From Albifimbria verrucaria (lineage: Eukaryota > Ascomycota > Sordariomycetes > Hypocreales > Stachybotryaceae), in NCBI GenBank assembly GCA_020081605.1, contig JAHREC010000030.1:434001-498000 (forward strand): 64,000 nt of DNA, given 5' to 3'. The position numbers and the translations under genes are program-made. Below the pieces are notes generated by a model, which saw only the letters and a program-made list of their open reading frames with translations, made no database searches and was not told the DNA's origin. Of the stretch, positions 24,212-37,092 are shown one piece after another. Within the stretch, counting starts at the first letter, position 1, and each line of letters begins with the position of its first letter.

Positions 24212-24886
24212 GGCGACTCAGTGGTGAGACGAGAGAGTGAGAGACGCTGGTCCGCCTGAGGCGAGAACCGCGGGGAGCAGGAGAGATGGTTGTGTTGTTG
24301 AGGCGACGCTCTTGAGGGGTAGCAATGAGCAATCGCAAGCGTGGTTGTTGTTGTTGTCTTCTACTTTGTTGCAGCTTCGCCTGACGGAACGATCCTTGGA
24401 GGGAACGACCAGCCAGCATAGGGATCACCTTGACAAAGCGGGAATGTGGTGGGCACATTAAATGGTGTCGCAGGGATGAGATTCGTCAGGGTGCCGTAGC
24501 GAGCTAGCCTGGTGACGATACGTTCGAGACGATGAATGCGATGGCAAGACAGCGGGCGGCACGACGATATGTACTCGTACGGCGATGCGTCGAAGTGTTT
24601 CGGGTGAGAAGCGAGGTGCTGTCCGTGAAGAGGGCAGAGCTGGCGGGGAGAGGTAAAAAAGATGGCCGAGATTATGGGCGGGAATGATGGGAAATGTTTT
24701 AACAAAAGAGAATGGGTGAGAGAAGAGAGACCGGGGGTTCAGCCAAAAAGAAAGAGGAGCGGCTGTGACGAGGTTTTAATCGCTGGTTGCTGCTGCTGGT
24801 TGCTGAGGCGGGGCGGAAGGAGGACCAGGAGGGGTGGGCGCAGCCAGGGCGTGGGCTCAGCAAAGGGCCATGTGGATGAGCAAATT

Positions 24887-24910
24887 CAGCAGCAGCAGCA
24901 GCAGCAGCAG
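24887..24910. repeat. (CAG)8 microsatellite
   Basis: Eight perfect CAG units in the upstream region of the minus-strand gene that starts at 24211. Confidence 0.9.
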
Positions 24911-24937
24911 TCACAGACACTCAGTCACTCACACACA

Positions 24938-24990
24938 GCACACAGCACAGCGCAGTACAGCGCAGCGCAGCGCAGCGCAGCGCAGCACAA
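24938..24990. repeat. (CGCAG)n and (CACAG)n pentanucleotide tract
   Basis: CACAG units grade into at least six CGCAG units, ending in CACAACAC. Non-coding. Confidence 0.85.
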
Positions 24991-26360
24991 CACACAACAA
25001 AGGACACGCCCACTCAAGCCTCTGTCCGTACTGCAGTCCCAGCGGTTGGCCTTACTCACCCGCAGTCGTGCTTCACGCAGCTCTTGCACTGCCTTGCTGC
25101 GCTTCTGCTCACCTCAACACCACCCCGATGCATCATTCCTTACTGTTTGGTTCTCGTCCCCGTCCTCGAGTCTCTACCCGTGAACCATTACCGCCCCCAT
25201 TGTGCATCGCTTTGTCCCCTTTCCCTTCCCCTTGTGCCTCCTCTCTCCGACATTCATGCCTCTGACACTTTCCTCGTCGCACGGAGAGGGCGTGTCTCAT
25301 GCCCGGCGGGTGTCGCTGGAGTGATGGCGGGAGAGAGGGATGACAGGTTTCCTGGGATGGGACAGGGTGGCCAGGGCTTTGGGTGCTGGCTGTGGGATTG
25401 ACGGGCCATTACTTTTTCTCTTAGTGTTCCATCTGATTAACAATAGGTGTCATATTTCTGTTATTTTTGTTTTTCCCTCTTGTGCCCATGCCACCCCCTC
25501 GTCGTGGCCCCTACGTTTATCGATAGCAGCTGGCATGGTGAACCCAAGCATCCGGGTCCGAGGCATCAGATAATCGTTCAGCTGGCTGGAACAAAAGCAA
25601 CGACGGCAGCGTGGGATGCCATGTCGTAATGTGGCATGGCCTGCCGGTCTTTCTTCACGCTTTGTTCTTCGGCTCGAGACCCAACTACACTAGATCCATG
25701 CCATGCCCTGCCATGCCAGGCATTTGACCTGACCTCACCTCGCGGAGCACTGCAGTCACACATGGTCGCAGGAAGCCCCAGAGACGGAGAGCCTCAACGT
25801 GCCAGCCAGGAAGCACTCAAGCCCAACTGTGGAGACGGCGTCGATGCCCACGCCCCCAGTCCTGTTCCAGCTCCGTCCCCAATGGAACCCATGGATGGAT
25901 GACCGAATGGCCCTCCGTGCACCCACGTACGAACCAGATGGCGGCGCACCGACCACTTTCCCGCTTTCCTGGCCCGAGCCAGCCTGAGCCTAGGCGAAGC
26001 GAAGGGAGGAGGTCTACGTACGTGCGTACGGCGACGTCGCCTTCGGCGGTTGCGATTCGACAATCTCCGATGGCGGGAGGGAGGCAAAGGCAACCAGAGG
26101 ACAGAAGGGAAGGGGAGGGTGGACAGCGTGCGTAGTCGCAAGGCGATGCCACGGCGCCTGTGGAGGCCAAAATCAGGAATGGCCGGCCGGTCATGAGATA
26201 TGGCAGAGCAGCAGCAGCAGCCAGCGACGTTGAAGCAGCCGTGAATGTGTGCTGTGGTGTGCCTGTGCCGTGCTGTGGTGCGCTGCGCTGCGCTGTTGTT
26301 GTGGGACAGCTTTTCTCGGTTCAGGTCAGGCTTAAGCTAAGGCGGATAGGGCATTGCATT

Positions 26361-26382
26361 GAGGGAGGGAGGGAGGGAGGGG
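26361..26382. repeat. (GGGA)n microsatellite
   Basis: Five GGGA units in tandem followed by a G run. Non-coding. Confidence 0.8.
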
Positions 26383-27264
26383 GTTGCTGGATCATGAAGA
26401 TCTCCAAAGCCCAAGGTAGTAAGATGATGATAAGCCAAAAAGCAAAATTCCATCCAGACCCCTCCCTCCCTCTTGTTAGGTATCCTATCACAGACAGCTA
26501 GAGCGAGCGGCTAGTCGCTTTGGGTAGGAAATGCTAACGAGCTACGGCGCAATAGAGACTCGAGATGGGGACTGGCCCATCCATTGTCTGGGTCTGGGAA
26601 ACAAACCAAGAGAAGGCGAACAGACAGAAAGAAACATTCCTAAACTTCCCGCCCATCCATTTCTGCCGTTAGTGCCCGAGGCCCCAGAAAAGCTTGGCTT
26701 GGGTATCAACTCAAGGCGAGAAAACACAGACGGACTGACCCAGGGCTCCGTTTTAGAACAGCAAGGCACGTTGCGCTGCGGGCCGCCAAACCCAAAAAGC
26801 CAAAGCTTTCTATTCTTGCTAAGGGTTCGCCTAGCCGTTTCATCTTTTCTCTTGATCTTCTTCTTCGTCTTCTGTCTCCGTCCGGTCGACGACGAATCTC
26901 TTTCCCCTTCCCCCCTCCCGCCATGGGCCAGACAGAAAGACAACAGAGGGCTGACGTCGCCGTCCGTAGTCTGGCTCAAACACGTAGACGAGACAACCCA
27001 ATCATGGGCTAGCCCTGCTCGCGCACACACCGGCTGCGAAACAAATCAACACCAGCGAAAAAAATGAGAGAGGTCGGAGGACGCCAGCACATCAAAGAAG
27101 CTCGCACACGCCCCCTTCCCCGCTCTTAGGAATGGGCACGGCCAATCGTGTGGTGATGCATGCCCAACTGCCCTGGCGGTCCGCTCATAGGGCAGCGCCG
27201 CGCCCACCCCAGAATCAAACACCTTCAACCTGCCCTGTCCTGTCCTGTGCTATCCTGCTGTTTA

Positions 27265-27300
27265 GTCTGCTCTGCTCTGCTCTGCACTGCGCTGCGCTGT
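27265..27300. repeat. (CTGCT/CTGCG)n pentanucleotide tract
   Basis: Four TGCTC units followed by TGCAC and three TGCGC units. Non-coding. Confidence 0.8.
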
Positions 27301-27765
27301 TTGCTTGCTGGCTGTGTGTCATCGCCATACCTAATCACACGCCCCTCCCTTTTCCGGCCGTCGCTTTGTCTTCCCGCTCGCACCGGCCCCCAGAATCCTT
27401 CGTCGAGCTAAGCCTGGAAACACACGCAGCGCACAAGGTGATAATGGCATCGCGTATTACATTGACGCTCTCCTCCCGGGTGTGACTGACGACGTCGACG
27501 TATTCAGCTTGTTCCACTGCCCCCGTGCCTCATCTAAGACAAGCCCCGGGCCTTTTCCACTGAAGCTTGGATAGCGCCGTTGGGCTCTCCGCTCCGGCCT
27601 CCGTTGCGCTCCCGGCTCTTCGGAGATGCGATTCGTTTCGTGGCCTCCTCCTGGCTGGCCCCTTCCGCCATGTGCTTGGTGGCCGTGGTCTGGGGCCCAG
27701 AAGCTCAAGCCAGCCATTCTATTCTTAACCCTGTAACAAAAAGAACAACCACACTCTACATTTCC

Positions 27766-27814
27766 ATCATCATTATCATCATCATCATCACCACCACCAC
27801 CACCACCACCACCA
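27766..27814. repeat. (ATC)n-(ACC)n compound trinucleotide repeat
   Basis: About seven ATC/ATT units run directly into nine ACC units. It creates poly-Ile/Thr and poly-Asp/Gly frames that should not be read as protein. Confidence 0.9.
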
Positions 27815-28639
27815 TCAACCAACCACGCAACAGCACCTGCGAATTAAGAATCCATGGCGCCACATAATCCTTGTGCGCGGGGAGAAATGGCACTTCCCTC
27901 TTGTTTCCCAGCGAACAGCTTGCACCGTGTTTCATCCAGAGCCGCCCCACCCAATCGGACGGGCTGTATACCCTCCACGTCTTGCACTCTCGCTGCCACG
28001 GAAGCTGTCACTTGCCCCCAAGTGGTAGTTTGTTGTCTATGCCTCGAGTCTCGCCGGAACGACATGAGTAAGACACTTGCATCGTCCTCAAAATCTCGGT
28101 CAATGTCTGTGCCTTGATTGGCGTGCTGGTGGCACCGAAACATACCACGTCAACGGCGGCATCTGACGATGAGGGGGCGCCTTTGCTCGCTGTCACCGCG
28201 ATCCGAGTCGTCCGCCCATCATGTCTGCCTCGTTCTTCAAACTTGAGTTCGTCGATGCCCGCCCTCTCTCGGTTTTTCCTCACTCTCTCCTCCTCCGGCT
28301 GGCATGACTGCAGGCCAACCACCGTAAAGCCCTTTGGGCAAATCCTTGCTGGAAACAGGGTTCGCGTTCTTAATGGTGCTGTGGGAAAGCGGAGACACAA
28401 GAGCTTCTTGCATTTAATGCATAACAAAGCCAGACGAACTCGGGCAAGGTCGACGACACTCACTTAGTCCGTTTATAGACAAAATGCTGTATGCTCTGCT
28501 GTAGGTGCCGTGCGATGGCAGCACGCCCCTCCTCAATCCCCGCAAACCGACGCACACGCCCTCAGTCCCTCTGGCCCTCTTCCCATCCGGACCTATCGCT
28601 AAGCTTCTCACCAACATGCGTGTCCTTATCTACGATGCT

Positions 28640-28658
28640 GTACCGTACCGTACCGTAC
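28640..28658. repeat. (TACCG)n pentanucleotide repeat
   Basis: Three perfect TACCG units plus a partial one. A related tract lies at about 7013-7030. Confidence 0.7.
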
Positions 28659-31600
28659 ATGGCATTGCCCAGCCATCGAGACAAGCGTGCACGCATCCTC
28701 CGTGAATGACGAAGCGAGATCTGGGGTGCCAGCTTCACGATGCCCTCCGTACGTTCGCTCGCTTCACCTCCGTTGGGCTCCCTCCGTCTCCTCGTTAGCT
28801 CGGCATCACACGGGCCGGCTGCTCCGGGGTCCCAGGCCAAGTACCGCTCCACAGACCAGCCGCTGCCTCGAGGTGAGGTCGAGGTGCTGTGCATCTGCTC
28901 GACGGACAGGACGGCGGCCAAGACGAACGGGTCCAGATTTAGATTGTCTGCATTGCATCTCTGGCCCAGATGCTTCCGGGCCCGGGAACTGGCCCCTTGC
29001 CGTGAATGCGGTGAAGGGACCAGAGCCGGTTCCTGTCCGGATCAATCCAGAACGGGTTCGTCATATTGCCGACTCACCGCTTTTTGCCTTTGCAATTCGC
29101 CTCTGCCTTCACACCACATTCTCTCTGCGCCACCAGCCTATGGCTCCAGAAACCCCAACGGCGTGCGCTACCCGGGAGGCTCTAAGTGGGCTTCTCGTTT
29201 TCGCCGTCTTATAAACCGACTCTGATCGCATGCAGATTCCCACCGTCGAGGTGGTGTGGGAGTGCGAATCGCATACGCCGTGTTTGGGGCGATGGCAGGC
29301 CAAAACACCTATAAGCCGATGATCAACCCGTCTTCATGCGCCCGTGGTCGGTAGTCGTGCCGCTGATGGTCGGTTGCAGCTCACTGCACTCTTGTTATGG
29401 TATTGAATTGACAGATGGCCACGTCTATCCGCTCAACGCTGAGCCTGCGCAAAACATTGAGACAGACTCGCCACAGAGAGGGGATTGCGTGGCATCCTGA
29501 TGCGGCTCTCGTGCGCCCGCGGGTGGGATGAAGTCCTAGAACGATCATCGGTCTACGGAGCTACTTCTGGATAGGCTTCTGGTATTGATTGAATTGCTCG
29601 TTCTACTTGGAGGGCGCACATTTGCCGTCATGAATACGAAAGGTGCCAAGCCAGCCACAACCAATGCCTTTGCGTCTAACTACATTCATGCTATATCACA
29701 TATGCCTCTGATATTGATACTACAAGCTACTATAATTAATCTCAAGGTAAAAGCAATAGTTCATCATGCTATGGCTCATGCACCTCGGTCAGAGGCTCAG
29801 GCCATGTCGGCGCTGTTTACAGCTTCGGGTTCTTGTCTACATTCGCCGTGAATCGCAGGATCGGAGATGAACCCTTACGATGCGCAGGTCGAGACTGACG
29901 CGGTAAGAATCTGCATGTTCGTGAGAAACTGATACATCGTATGTGACACGTGCAACCTTCAAATTGGTGAGTTGCCCGAATCGCATAACGGCCGTGGGCT
30001 GCTGCATATCCAACTATCCGCGATTAGGTCGGGCCTAGGTGTACCATCTCAATACTCAGATATCAATTGCATATTGTGAATAATCGTTTGATTGCGGTGT
30101 CATATGTCCAGCAGCCGTTGAAGGGACTAGACCCGTGTATATCTGTGAAGTGACGTTCTGCCATAGGCGGGGCCAGTAGAGTCAGGCATAGGTTCATGGC
30201 TATGGCTCGCGGTTGAGCATGCTACTCGTTTGCTAATAATCCTCGTTGGACAAGGTCAGTACCATATAGAGGATTTAATTGCTTACATGAGTTGATGACA
30301 TTGTGTCGGCTGTGTTGAAAGTTACACAAAAGCAGTAGTCAGGCTCTTTCAGTTGGCCAGCAACTCCCCAACCATTATCAGGGGCTCACAGAACCGATCT
30401 TGAACACGACGCTTGCGAGTTCTCATCAGGTTCCTTGGTTCTCGTCTTCATCATCGTCATGTGCAAAACGAGGTCATTATGCAGCATGCCTGCCGTGACC
30501 ACTTAATTCTCCGGGTCTGACAGTTGCCCAGCCTGGCCTCGGCGAAGAACGGCAGGGCGAGCAGCTTTTAAAAGGGCCTTGATGAACGCACAGCGCATCC
30601 TCCTTGCATCCAAATGCTGGGGCAGCCCTGTATAAACGGAATTCAAACATGCCGCAAGACGTCATCGGTCTTGGACGGGATGCGACTGGCGATATCTAAG
30701 GCGGTCAACGGCTGGACGGAAGCGGTTGTACGGGGATAAGCATGCTTCTTTGTTCCGTGTGCTCCACCTCCGAACCTCGTCTATTTCGGGCCAGCAGACT
30801 GAGGCCGTATTCACGAACACGAATGATGTTAGGCCAGCGGTTGATCAACTCGGGCCTGATCCGAACCCAACACCGTCGTTCACGATACCCAGCCCCGTCT
30901 GGCGGTGAGGTGGACGCTAAGGAGTAGTCACTCGCGCCGTCGACGGCCAACCTCCCGCCTCAAAATACCACAGGCTCGTGGCTCTTGACGTCTCGTGGAC
31001 CCACTTGGGTTGAACTAGCGAGGTGAGGCTGGACGACTGGGGAAGTTCAGTGCTTTTGATGGTCGAGTGAGGGTGTTGGTTCCTTGCAATTGAGGCAAGG
31101 GTGGTGATGGAAGATTTGTAGTTTCAGAATATGCCCTTATGTACAATGACGCAATTTGAATTCATGCGATCCATTTCTGAATTGTAAAATTTGAGAAATA
31201 TTTGTGCGTTGAGGTTTATGGTTCGGCCGTTAGTGGCTTATGATCCTGGTGACGATCTAGTAAGCAAATCCTCCGAGTGGATTTGGCATCCGGATTCCGA
31301 GATAGGAAACACAATAACCTCACCTAAGCACGGAGCTTCTATTGGGAATATTTTCCTTTCTGTGTTGACATGTGCTTGTTTCCAAAGTTCGGAGAAACAG
31401 GTTTTTCGTACTTCCACTTCCAAATCTTCACTTTGGGCTTCTTACCATGGAGTCCCATGTAAGTGTCCCTTCGTGATCACAAACCCATCGAGGCATGGTG
31501 AACATGACCACCTTTTCAAATCCCACAATCACCAGGCTCCGAGAAATAAAAGTCCATGCCTTGGAAGCGGAAACGATCTGCAAGCATCCGTGACGGGATC

Positions 31601-33025
31601 GCGATCGGCGAACCATCCAAGCGCGGTGGAATCCAGTATCAACAAGGGTGAGGCTGGCCGACTGCCTTATCAGATGACCCTGGGGCTGCTATTCATGGGC
31701 CGCGTAACGACAAGAGAAAATAAGAACCTTGGCCGTGACTAGAATAGACCTGAGGTAAACCTGCTTGGCCGGTGCTTGGCGTGCCGGTGGTGTTGGTCCG
31801 CATGAAGGAACAAGACGCCGACCCGAGCGAAGCGCGCGCACCAACGAGATAGCTCAGCCTGCTTGCCTTCTTTCTGCTCTGCCGTTGGCTTCGGGACCAT
31901 TCGGAGACAAGAGCACGCAAGAAAGTTTGTGTGCTTATCGCGTCCCGACATGGGTGCCAAACACGATGTTGCACACATCCGTATTGCGCGAGTGATTGAT
32001 TTGAGGGTAAGGGTGGTATGGAGCTTCCGGATGGAGTTTTCAAAAGCGCATGACCAACCTAGTGCGTAAATGCCTTGGAATAACGCGCAATATCATATCG
32101 GCTTCTGCTTCAAGGCTGTCTCTCGGCGGCATCATGCAAGGCACGCTGCGCATCCGCGAGGGACGAAAGCTGCCCGTATGCAGGCGCATCCTGGACGGCG
32201 AGCAGTTCCGATCCAACGAGAAGTTCCCGATCTAAATTGAAGATCAAAGAAATGAAGCTCTCCGGCATGACCCCTCGCAGGAGGGGAACCTCAGGCATGG
32301 ACCGGGATGGCCGGGTCACTCAGCCAGCATCTTCGCAAGCCCACGCAACGGTCAGGTGTTCGCCGATGGTGAGTGGTGGTGTCGTCGCTGTCTCAGCTTA
32401 CGAGACGTTGGCTGTGCTGCGGCAGAAGCCAAAGGAGGCAGGCAGCCCAGCCCAGCCCGGCGCAAGCCAGACAGCCAGCCACACACGGCTCAGTTCAGTT
32501 CTGTTCAGCGCAGGCGGCTCTCGCGTTCCATGGAAAAAGGCAGCCATGGGAATGTCGTAGGATCGCGGTAGAGGCCAGAGACAAGCTAGAGGGCTCATAG
32601 TCGATCGGTGGACCCTGCGTCCAGCCACCATGGGCAGCCTAGCCTGGCATTAGGCCACAACCCATGACTCTAGGTGCCAGTACGGTGGAGGCTGACTTTG
32701 GCAAGACGTCGTCGCGGCCACCGGCGCTCATAGGTTGATCCTTGCTGGGGTTCAGCGCCCCGCTGGAGGTTTGCGCTCCTTCTGACACACCAAGTCCCAG
32801 CATCCATGTCCCTCGTCCCTCACAAGGCAAACCCGAACCCACTTTGATCGCTGTGATTGTGACGGGCCCGAGCTCTTCCTCAGCAGGGTTGTCTGAGTCT
32901 TTGAAGGAAAAGGGTGGAGGCGCAATTGGCGATTTTCCTTGTTTTTTCCCTTTCCGACGGTTTTGGGTGTGTAAGAGCTTGTAACTACCGCCTGGTGTTG
33001 GAACTTGTTCCAAGATAGATGCAGG

Positions 33026-33033
33026 TATATATG
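33026..33033 (+). promoter_or_regulatory. Possible TATA element of the acidic hypothetical gene
   Basis: TATATATG about 300 bases upstream of the ATG at 33329, followed by a CT- and CAAC-rich leader. The distance allows a leader of roughly 250 bases. Weak evidence. Confidence 0.35.
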
Positions 33034-33328
33034 TGGCTGCCTCCTCCCGTGTCAGTCATCGAGCTTGATAGAATCTTCCTCACAACATCAACACTGTTCT
33101 TCAGCAACGGGTTTTCGCAAGGTCTTCACCTTCCCTCCCCTGTCACAACTATACTCCCCAGCCGGTAGGACCGGTGGGGTTTTGCCATTTACACGGTCAC
33201 TTTAGGTGGAACGTTGTCTGCCATTATTTGACTCGCCCAAGCTGGCGACCTGGAAGTACTACAGAAGACGTCCCAGGACTCTCATTACCACATCAAGAAA
33301 GGTGTTCTCGACTCCGGACAGCAATAGC

Positions 33329-34086
33329 ATGCCCGCAGCATCTGAAATCATGACTCGACGTGACTCTTGGCCACCTACCCAGGTGCTACTCAACCCTTTC
33401 GTTCAAACAAGGACGAGCCCCGAGCACTTCTCGACGACATCGACGATGACCCTTTCAACTATTTCCTCACGCCGGCACCAGGGATCGAGGACGACATGGA
33501 CGTCCACCTGGACTTTGACGCCGGCATCGAGACCCCTGGTGAACGCAAGGAAATCGTCCGCAGCGTGAGCCCTTCAAGCCTTGACGGCCTCAGCAAGCCC
33601 AAGGGTCGACCTATCTCACCTGAATTGGATTCGGACATCCCCACTACCGACGACGAGGATGAGGACGAGGACTACATTCGCTTCAACCCCATGAACTTTA
33701 AGCTTCTCACACTCAGTGAGTTCGCCATCGATGGTGTACGCCGCCGCTCTCAGAGCTCCCGAACCAGCACCAGGCCAAACCGACTTCTTTCTGCGGCCTC
33801 GTTCCCCGGCCCGCAGCCTCGTGGCCGAGGTGGACTTTCCCGCGGCCGCCCTGTCCAGCCAAGAAGCTTGTCGGCCACACGCTCACGACCAAACCACCTC
33901 TGGCGGGAGCCAAGCCCCGACGTCTGGTCCATCGAGGAGGAGACGGAGGAGGAACTCATGAGCGAGATGGGTAACAGCGTGGCGGCGGCCAGCGACCTCG
34001 GCGAAGGGAAGAAGGGCAACAAGCTAGATGGGAAGACTGCAAAGTCACTCAAGAGGGTCCGCTTCCTGCTTCCCGCAAGGGAGTAA
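33329..34086 (+). CDS. Acidic, disordered hypothetical protein
   Basis: The start at 33329 (MPAASEIMTRRDSW) gives about 250 residues when the two frames are read as one; the change near 33367, in TTGGCC, fits one missing base. The N-terminal half is acidic (ALLDDIDDDPFNYFLTPAPG) and contains a Ser/Pro-rich segment, then an Asp/Glu run at about residue 115 leading into a more hydrophobic motif (YIRFNPMNFKLLTLSEFAID). The middle is Arg-, Ser- and Gly-rich. A second acidic helix (WSIEEETEEELMSEMG) precedes a basic C terminus (KTAKSLKRVRFLLPARE). Alternating acidic and basic disordered blocks suggest a nucleic-acid or chromatin partner. No named family recognised. Confidence 0.6.
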
Positions 34087-37000
34087 GAGAGCGCGGTGCA
34101 TTACATGGAGGAGGATCTGCATATGGTGAACGGGCTTTCACCTTCGGCGTTTGGGGGCATTTTTGTTTCTGCATGGGTAGGCAGCATTGGCGGCGTTCGG
34201 AGGATCATACACATCATTACTTGGTTTGATACATCGCATCGGGATGACGGTTGACTGCATCCATGGGACAAGCAACAAGGGCACGCGTGGGGTTTGTCGT
34301 TCTTTGGTAATAATTTTTGACACACTACATGATACCTAGGATAGTTTCAACCAATTTGTCTACTGATCTGACTGATCGACTGTGCTGAAAGATGATTTTG
34401 CTCTAGTGAACGCGTAAATGCTCCGGTTCATCGCTTGGATGCTGCAGGATAGTTGATCTCCGAGATGGATCAACACACTAAGGATGAGGGGGCGACTACC
34501 AAAGACATGCATATGCACACAGCTATAAGAGGAGCGGATAGGTTGGTGGAGAAGATTGGCGAGTGGGTGGCCACAAGGTGGGAATGATTCGTCAGGTGAA
34601 CAAGGTGTGATTGGGAATTGGAAGTTGATAATGACTCCTTCAGTGTCAGTGCTCGGTGATAGTGGCCATGTGCGCGCGCACGCGCCGACATGACCCTTTG
34701 CGGGAAGAAACAAAGTGCAACCCTAAACCTCAAGAATTACACTGCTTACGCCCTTAAAATATACGAAGCAACCTCTTGGATTAGGCAGGCCGCCAAGGAA
34801 GTTCGTGTGAAATCGGAGGGAGCAAGTGGACGAGGCCAAGAGATCGGGTTCAAGCCAGAACGGGCTGCAACCACTTTAGCACGGCCCAAATAGGAAACCA
34901 TGCGCATCTTATGACCCACGACCCTTGACCAAGCCCACACCCACCTCTTCGGCAAGCAGAAGGGAAGATGGTGGCTATCTCAGCTGAGGTGAGCTAGTCA
35001 TTACATAGCTCTTACGAAAGACGACTTTTAGTAGAGTCGAGTTGGTTACGGGCTGCGCCATGGTCGCTGCTTTGGTGATGGTGGAGCCCCGGGCTTGTGA
35101 TGGAGAGGATTACCAACCACCAAAGCGACTTGTGATATCTTCCATTGTGATTTGTGATAATAAAGGCTTGGGGGCTTTTTGCCTTTGTGACTATCGGTAA
35201 TCATTTTCAAGGATGAGGTGAGATATAATCATGCGACAAGCAGAAAAATGGAGACTGTAAAGGCTGATGTGCCAGATTGTAGACATGTGGATGTGCCCAC
35301 CCCATTAAGGTAATTACCCTGTTGTTAACTAAATTGAATATTATCTTTAGGAGTTCTTATTGAGGAATATTCGTGAACTTCGCAAAATACGTGTGTTGAC
35401 GGTTGCTAATCCTCCTTTCTGCTTATCGCGGCAACTCACAATTGCCAGAGTCTTCCAGCAGGACTGAGCTCGTCATAGGCCGCGTCACATACGAAACATA
35501 CCCTGCATCCAAACACTTTAGATAGAACGCTATATCGGATCGCCATTGCAGAATACGATCTCAAGATGGGTTCCTTACATAAGTGGGAGGGCATATGGCA
35601 TCCACGTATGCGCTTGACGCGGCAGGTACCAAGCTGACTGCGTGACACGCGTAAACATGACAAGTGATGACATGCACGAAGAAACTCATAGGGTTGAATC
35701 TGTTGAATCAGGCATCTATCTATATTTGTCTAGATAAGGATGCTTCGTGGTTGGCCAATCAACGCATCATGGAATCACTACCAGCTGCTGTCCTTGAGAT
35801 CACTAGTACATACCATGAGCCTTTTTCTCGCTGTTCCATATTTCCAATTGTTTCTATTAAGTTGGACGACACTAATAAACAACTGAAATAGATTCCCAAT
35901 GGATAAGGGCTGTTTTTGATAGAATGAGTCTTCCGGTTAGCTTATTGAGACTTCATGTGGACTTTTCAAATGTTTTTATCGGAGTATTATAATAAAAGAC
36001 AATAAAATTAAAGGAAATTATTATCATATAAAATCGTGTCAAAATTTACGCTGTTTAATGAAGCATGAATCTTCCTGGCCATATCATTTTTGGGTTCTTT
36101 CTTAGGGGTGGTGTTGGCTAGCTCCCCACAAACACCACTACAAAACATGACGCTCGTAGCCTTTTGGCATACAGTTAAAACAAATAAATCTATTCTAAAG
36201 TAGCTCGGTTAACTATTGTCTTTCTTTACTCACAACGTTCGTGGATTTTTATAGTAAATGTTACTTTTGTAAATGCTTTTGAGATAGTCAAGACTACAGA
36301 TAAGATGACTATAGAGATGATGCATATGACATCGAATAATTCTGGTTTGGCCTGGAACGTGTGGCTCAAATATTTCCTGGCATATCCTCGAGACAACTTG
36401 ATATATAACTAGCAAACTCATAAGCAGAGGATGGAGTTGATGGCGCAATTCATGTGTTGGAATATAGCCAGAATTGATTCTATAGACACCACCCAGACAC
36501 CATCTAAATAGCTCCTCAAACTATTGCAGCCCACTTACCTAGAATAGCCATGTGTTATAGGGGTTGCTCAATGGATGGATTGGCTTGATATATCATTTCT
36601 CAGAGACAACCACCTCCCTCCCTCAGCGTTTTCAGATCATATTGTACGTAACTACCAATCTCTCCACTCATTGCTGTTTGGCAAGTTTTAAATCTCATCT
36701 CAATAGGGGATACTCCTTGAGTCTCGACAAGAGCCGGGGGTTGGGATGAGCGGCTGGTTCTACAGTGTCTGAACGCCATGAACTCCACTCTGGATCAAAT
36801 CCCTGTTCGAAATTATGCAGTTGGTTCGTGTTCTTGGCTGGCCAATGCAACCTCACAAACCCCTATCTGCAAACGACCTCCCTCTTTATTCGTTTTCGTC
36901 TAGTCACTAATCCCTTTATTGCGGCGGTGTAGTGAGGCTGAAGCTTTCCAAGCGGCAGGGCCGAGGGATGTCTCAATTATTAATACCCTCACCACAGCCC

Positions 37001-37092
37001 GGCGCTTCACTCCTAGATAGTATCTCTAATTCCTAGGTGTAACTTCAGTCTCTGTATCTGTAATCCACTACTATACCATCATTTTGGTCAAA
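34087..37092. other. AT-richer spacer at the edge of the accessory block
   Basis: No supportable gene. Base composition falls noticeably from about 35.1 kb, with A/T runs around 35.9-36.3 kb. Frames are short. No transposon ends or long repeats were recognised. Confidence 0.5.

Larger units (their letters stand above)
24212..33328. other. Gene desert of about 9 kb
   Basis: I find no supportable coding gene. The first kilobase is the leader and promoter of the gene starting at 24211. The longest frames (24662-25183, 26531-27067, 28687-29214, 31191-31742) are on the plus strand, overlap frames of equal length on the other strand, and show no motif, signal peptide or splice pattern. The stretch is rich in short tandem repeats, mainly trinucleotides and pentanucleotides. 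Long UTRs, non-coding RNA or a decayed gene cannot be excluded. Confidence 0.5.
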
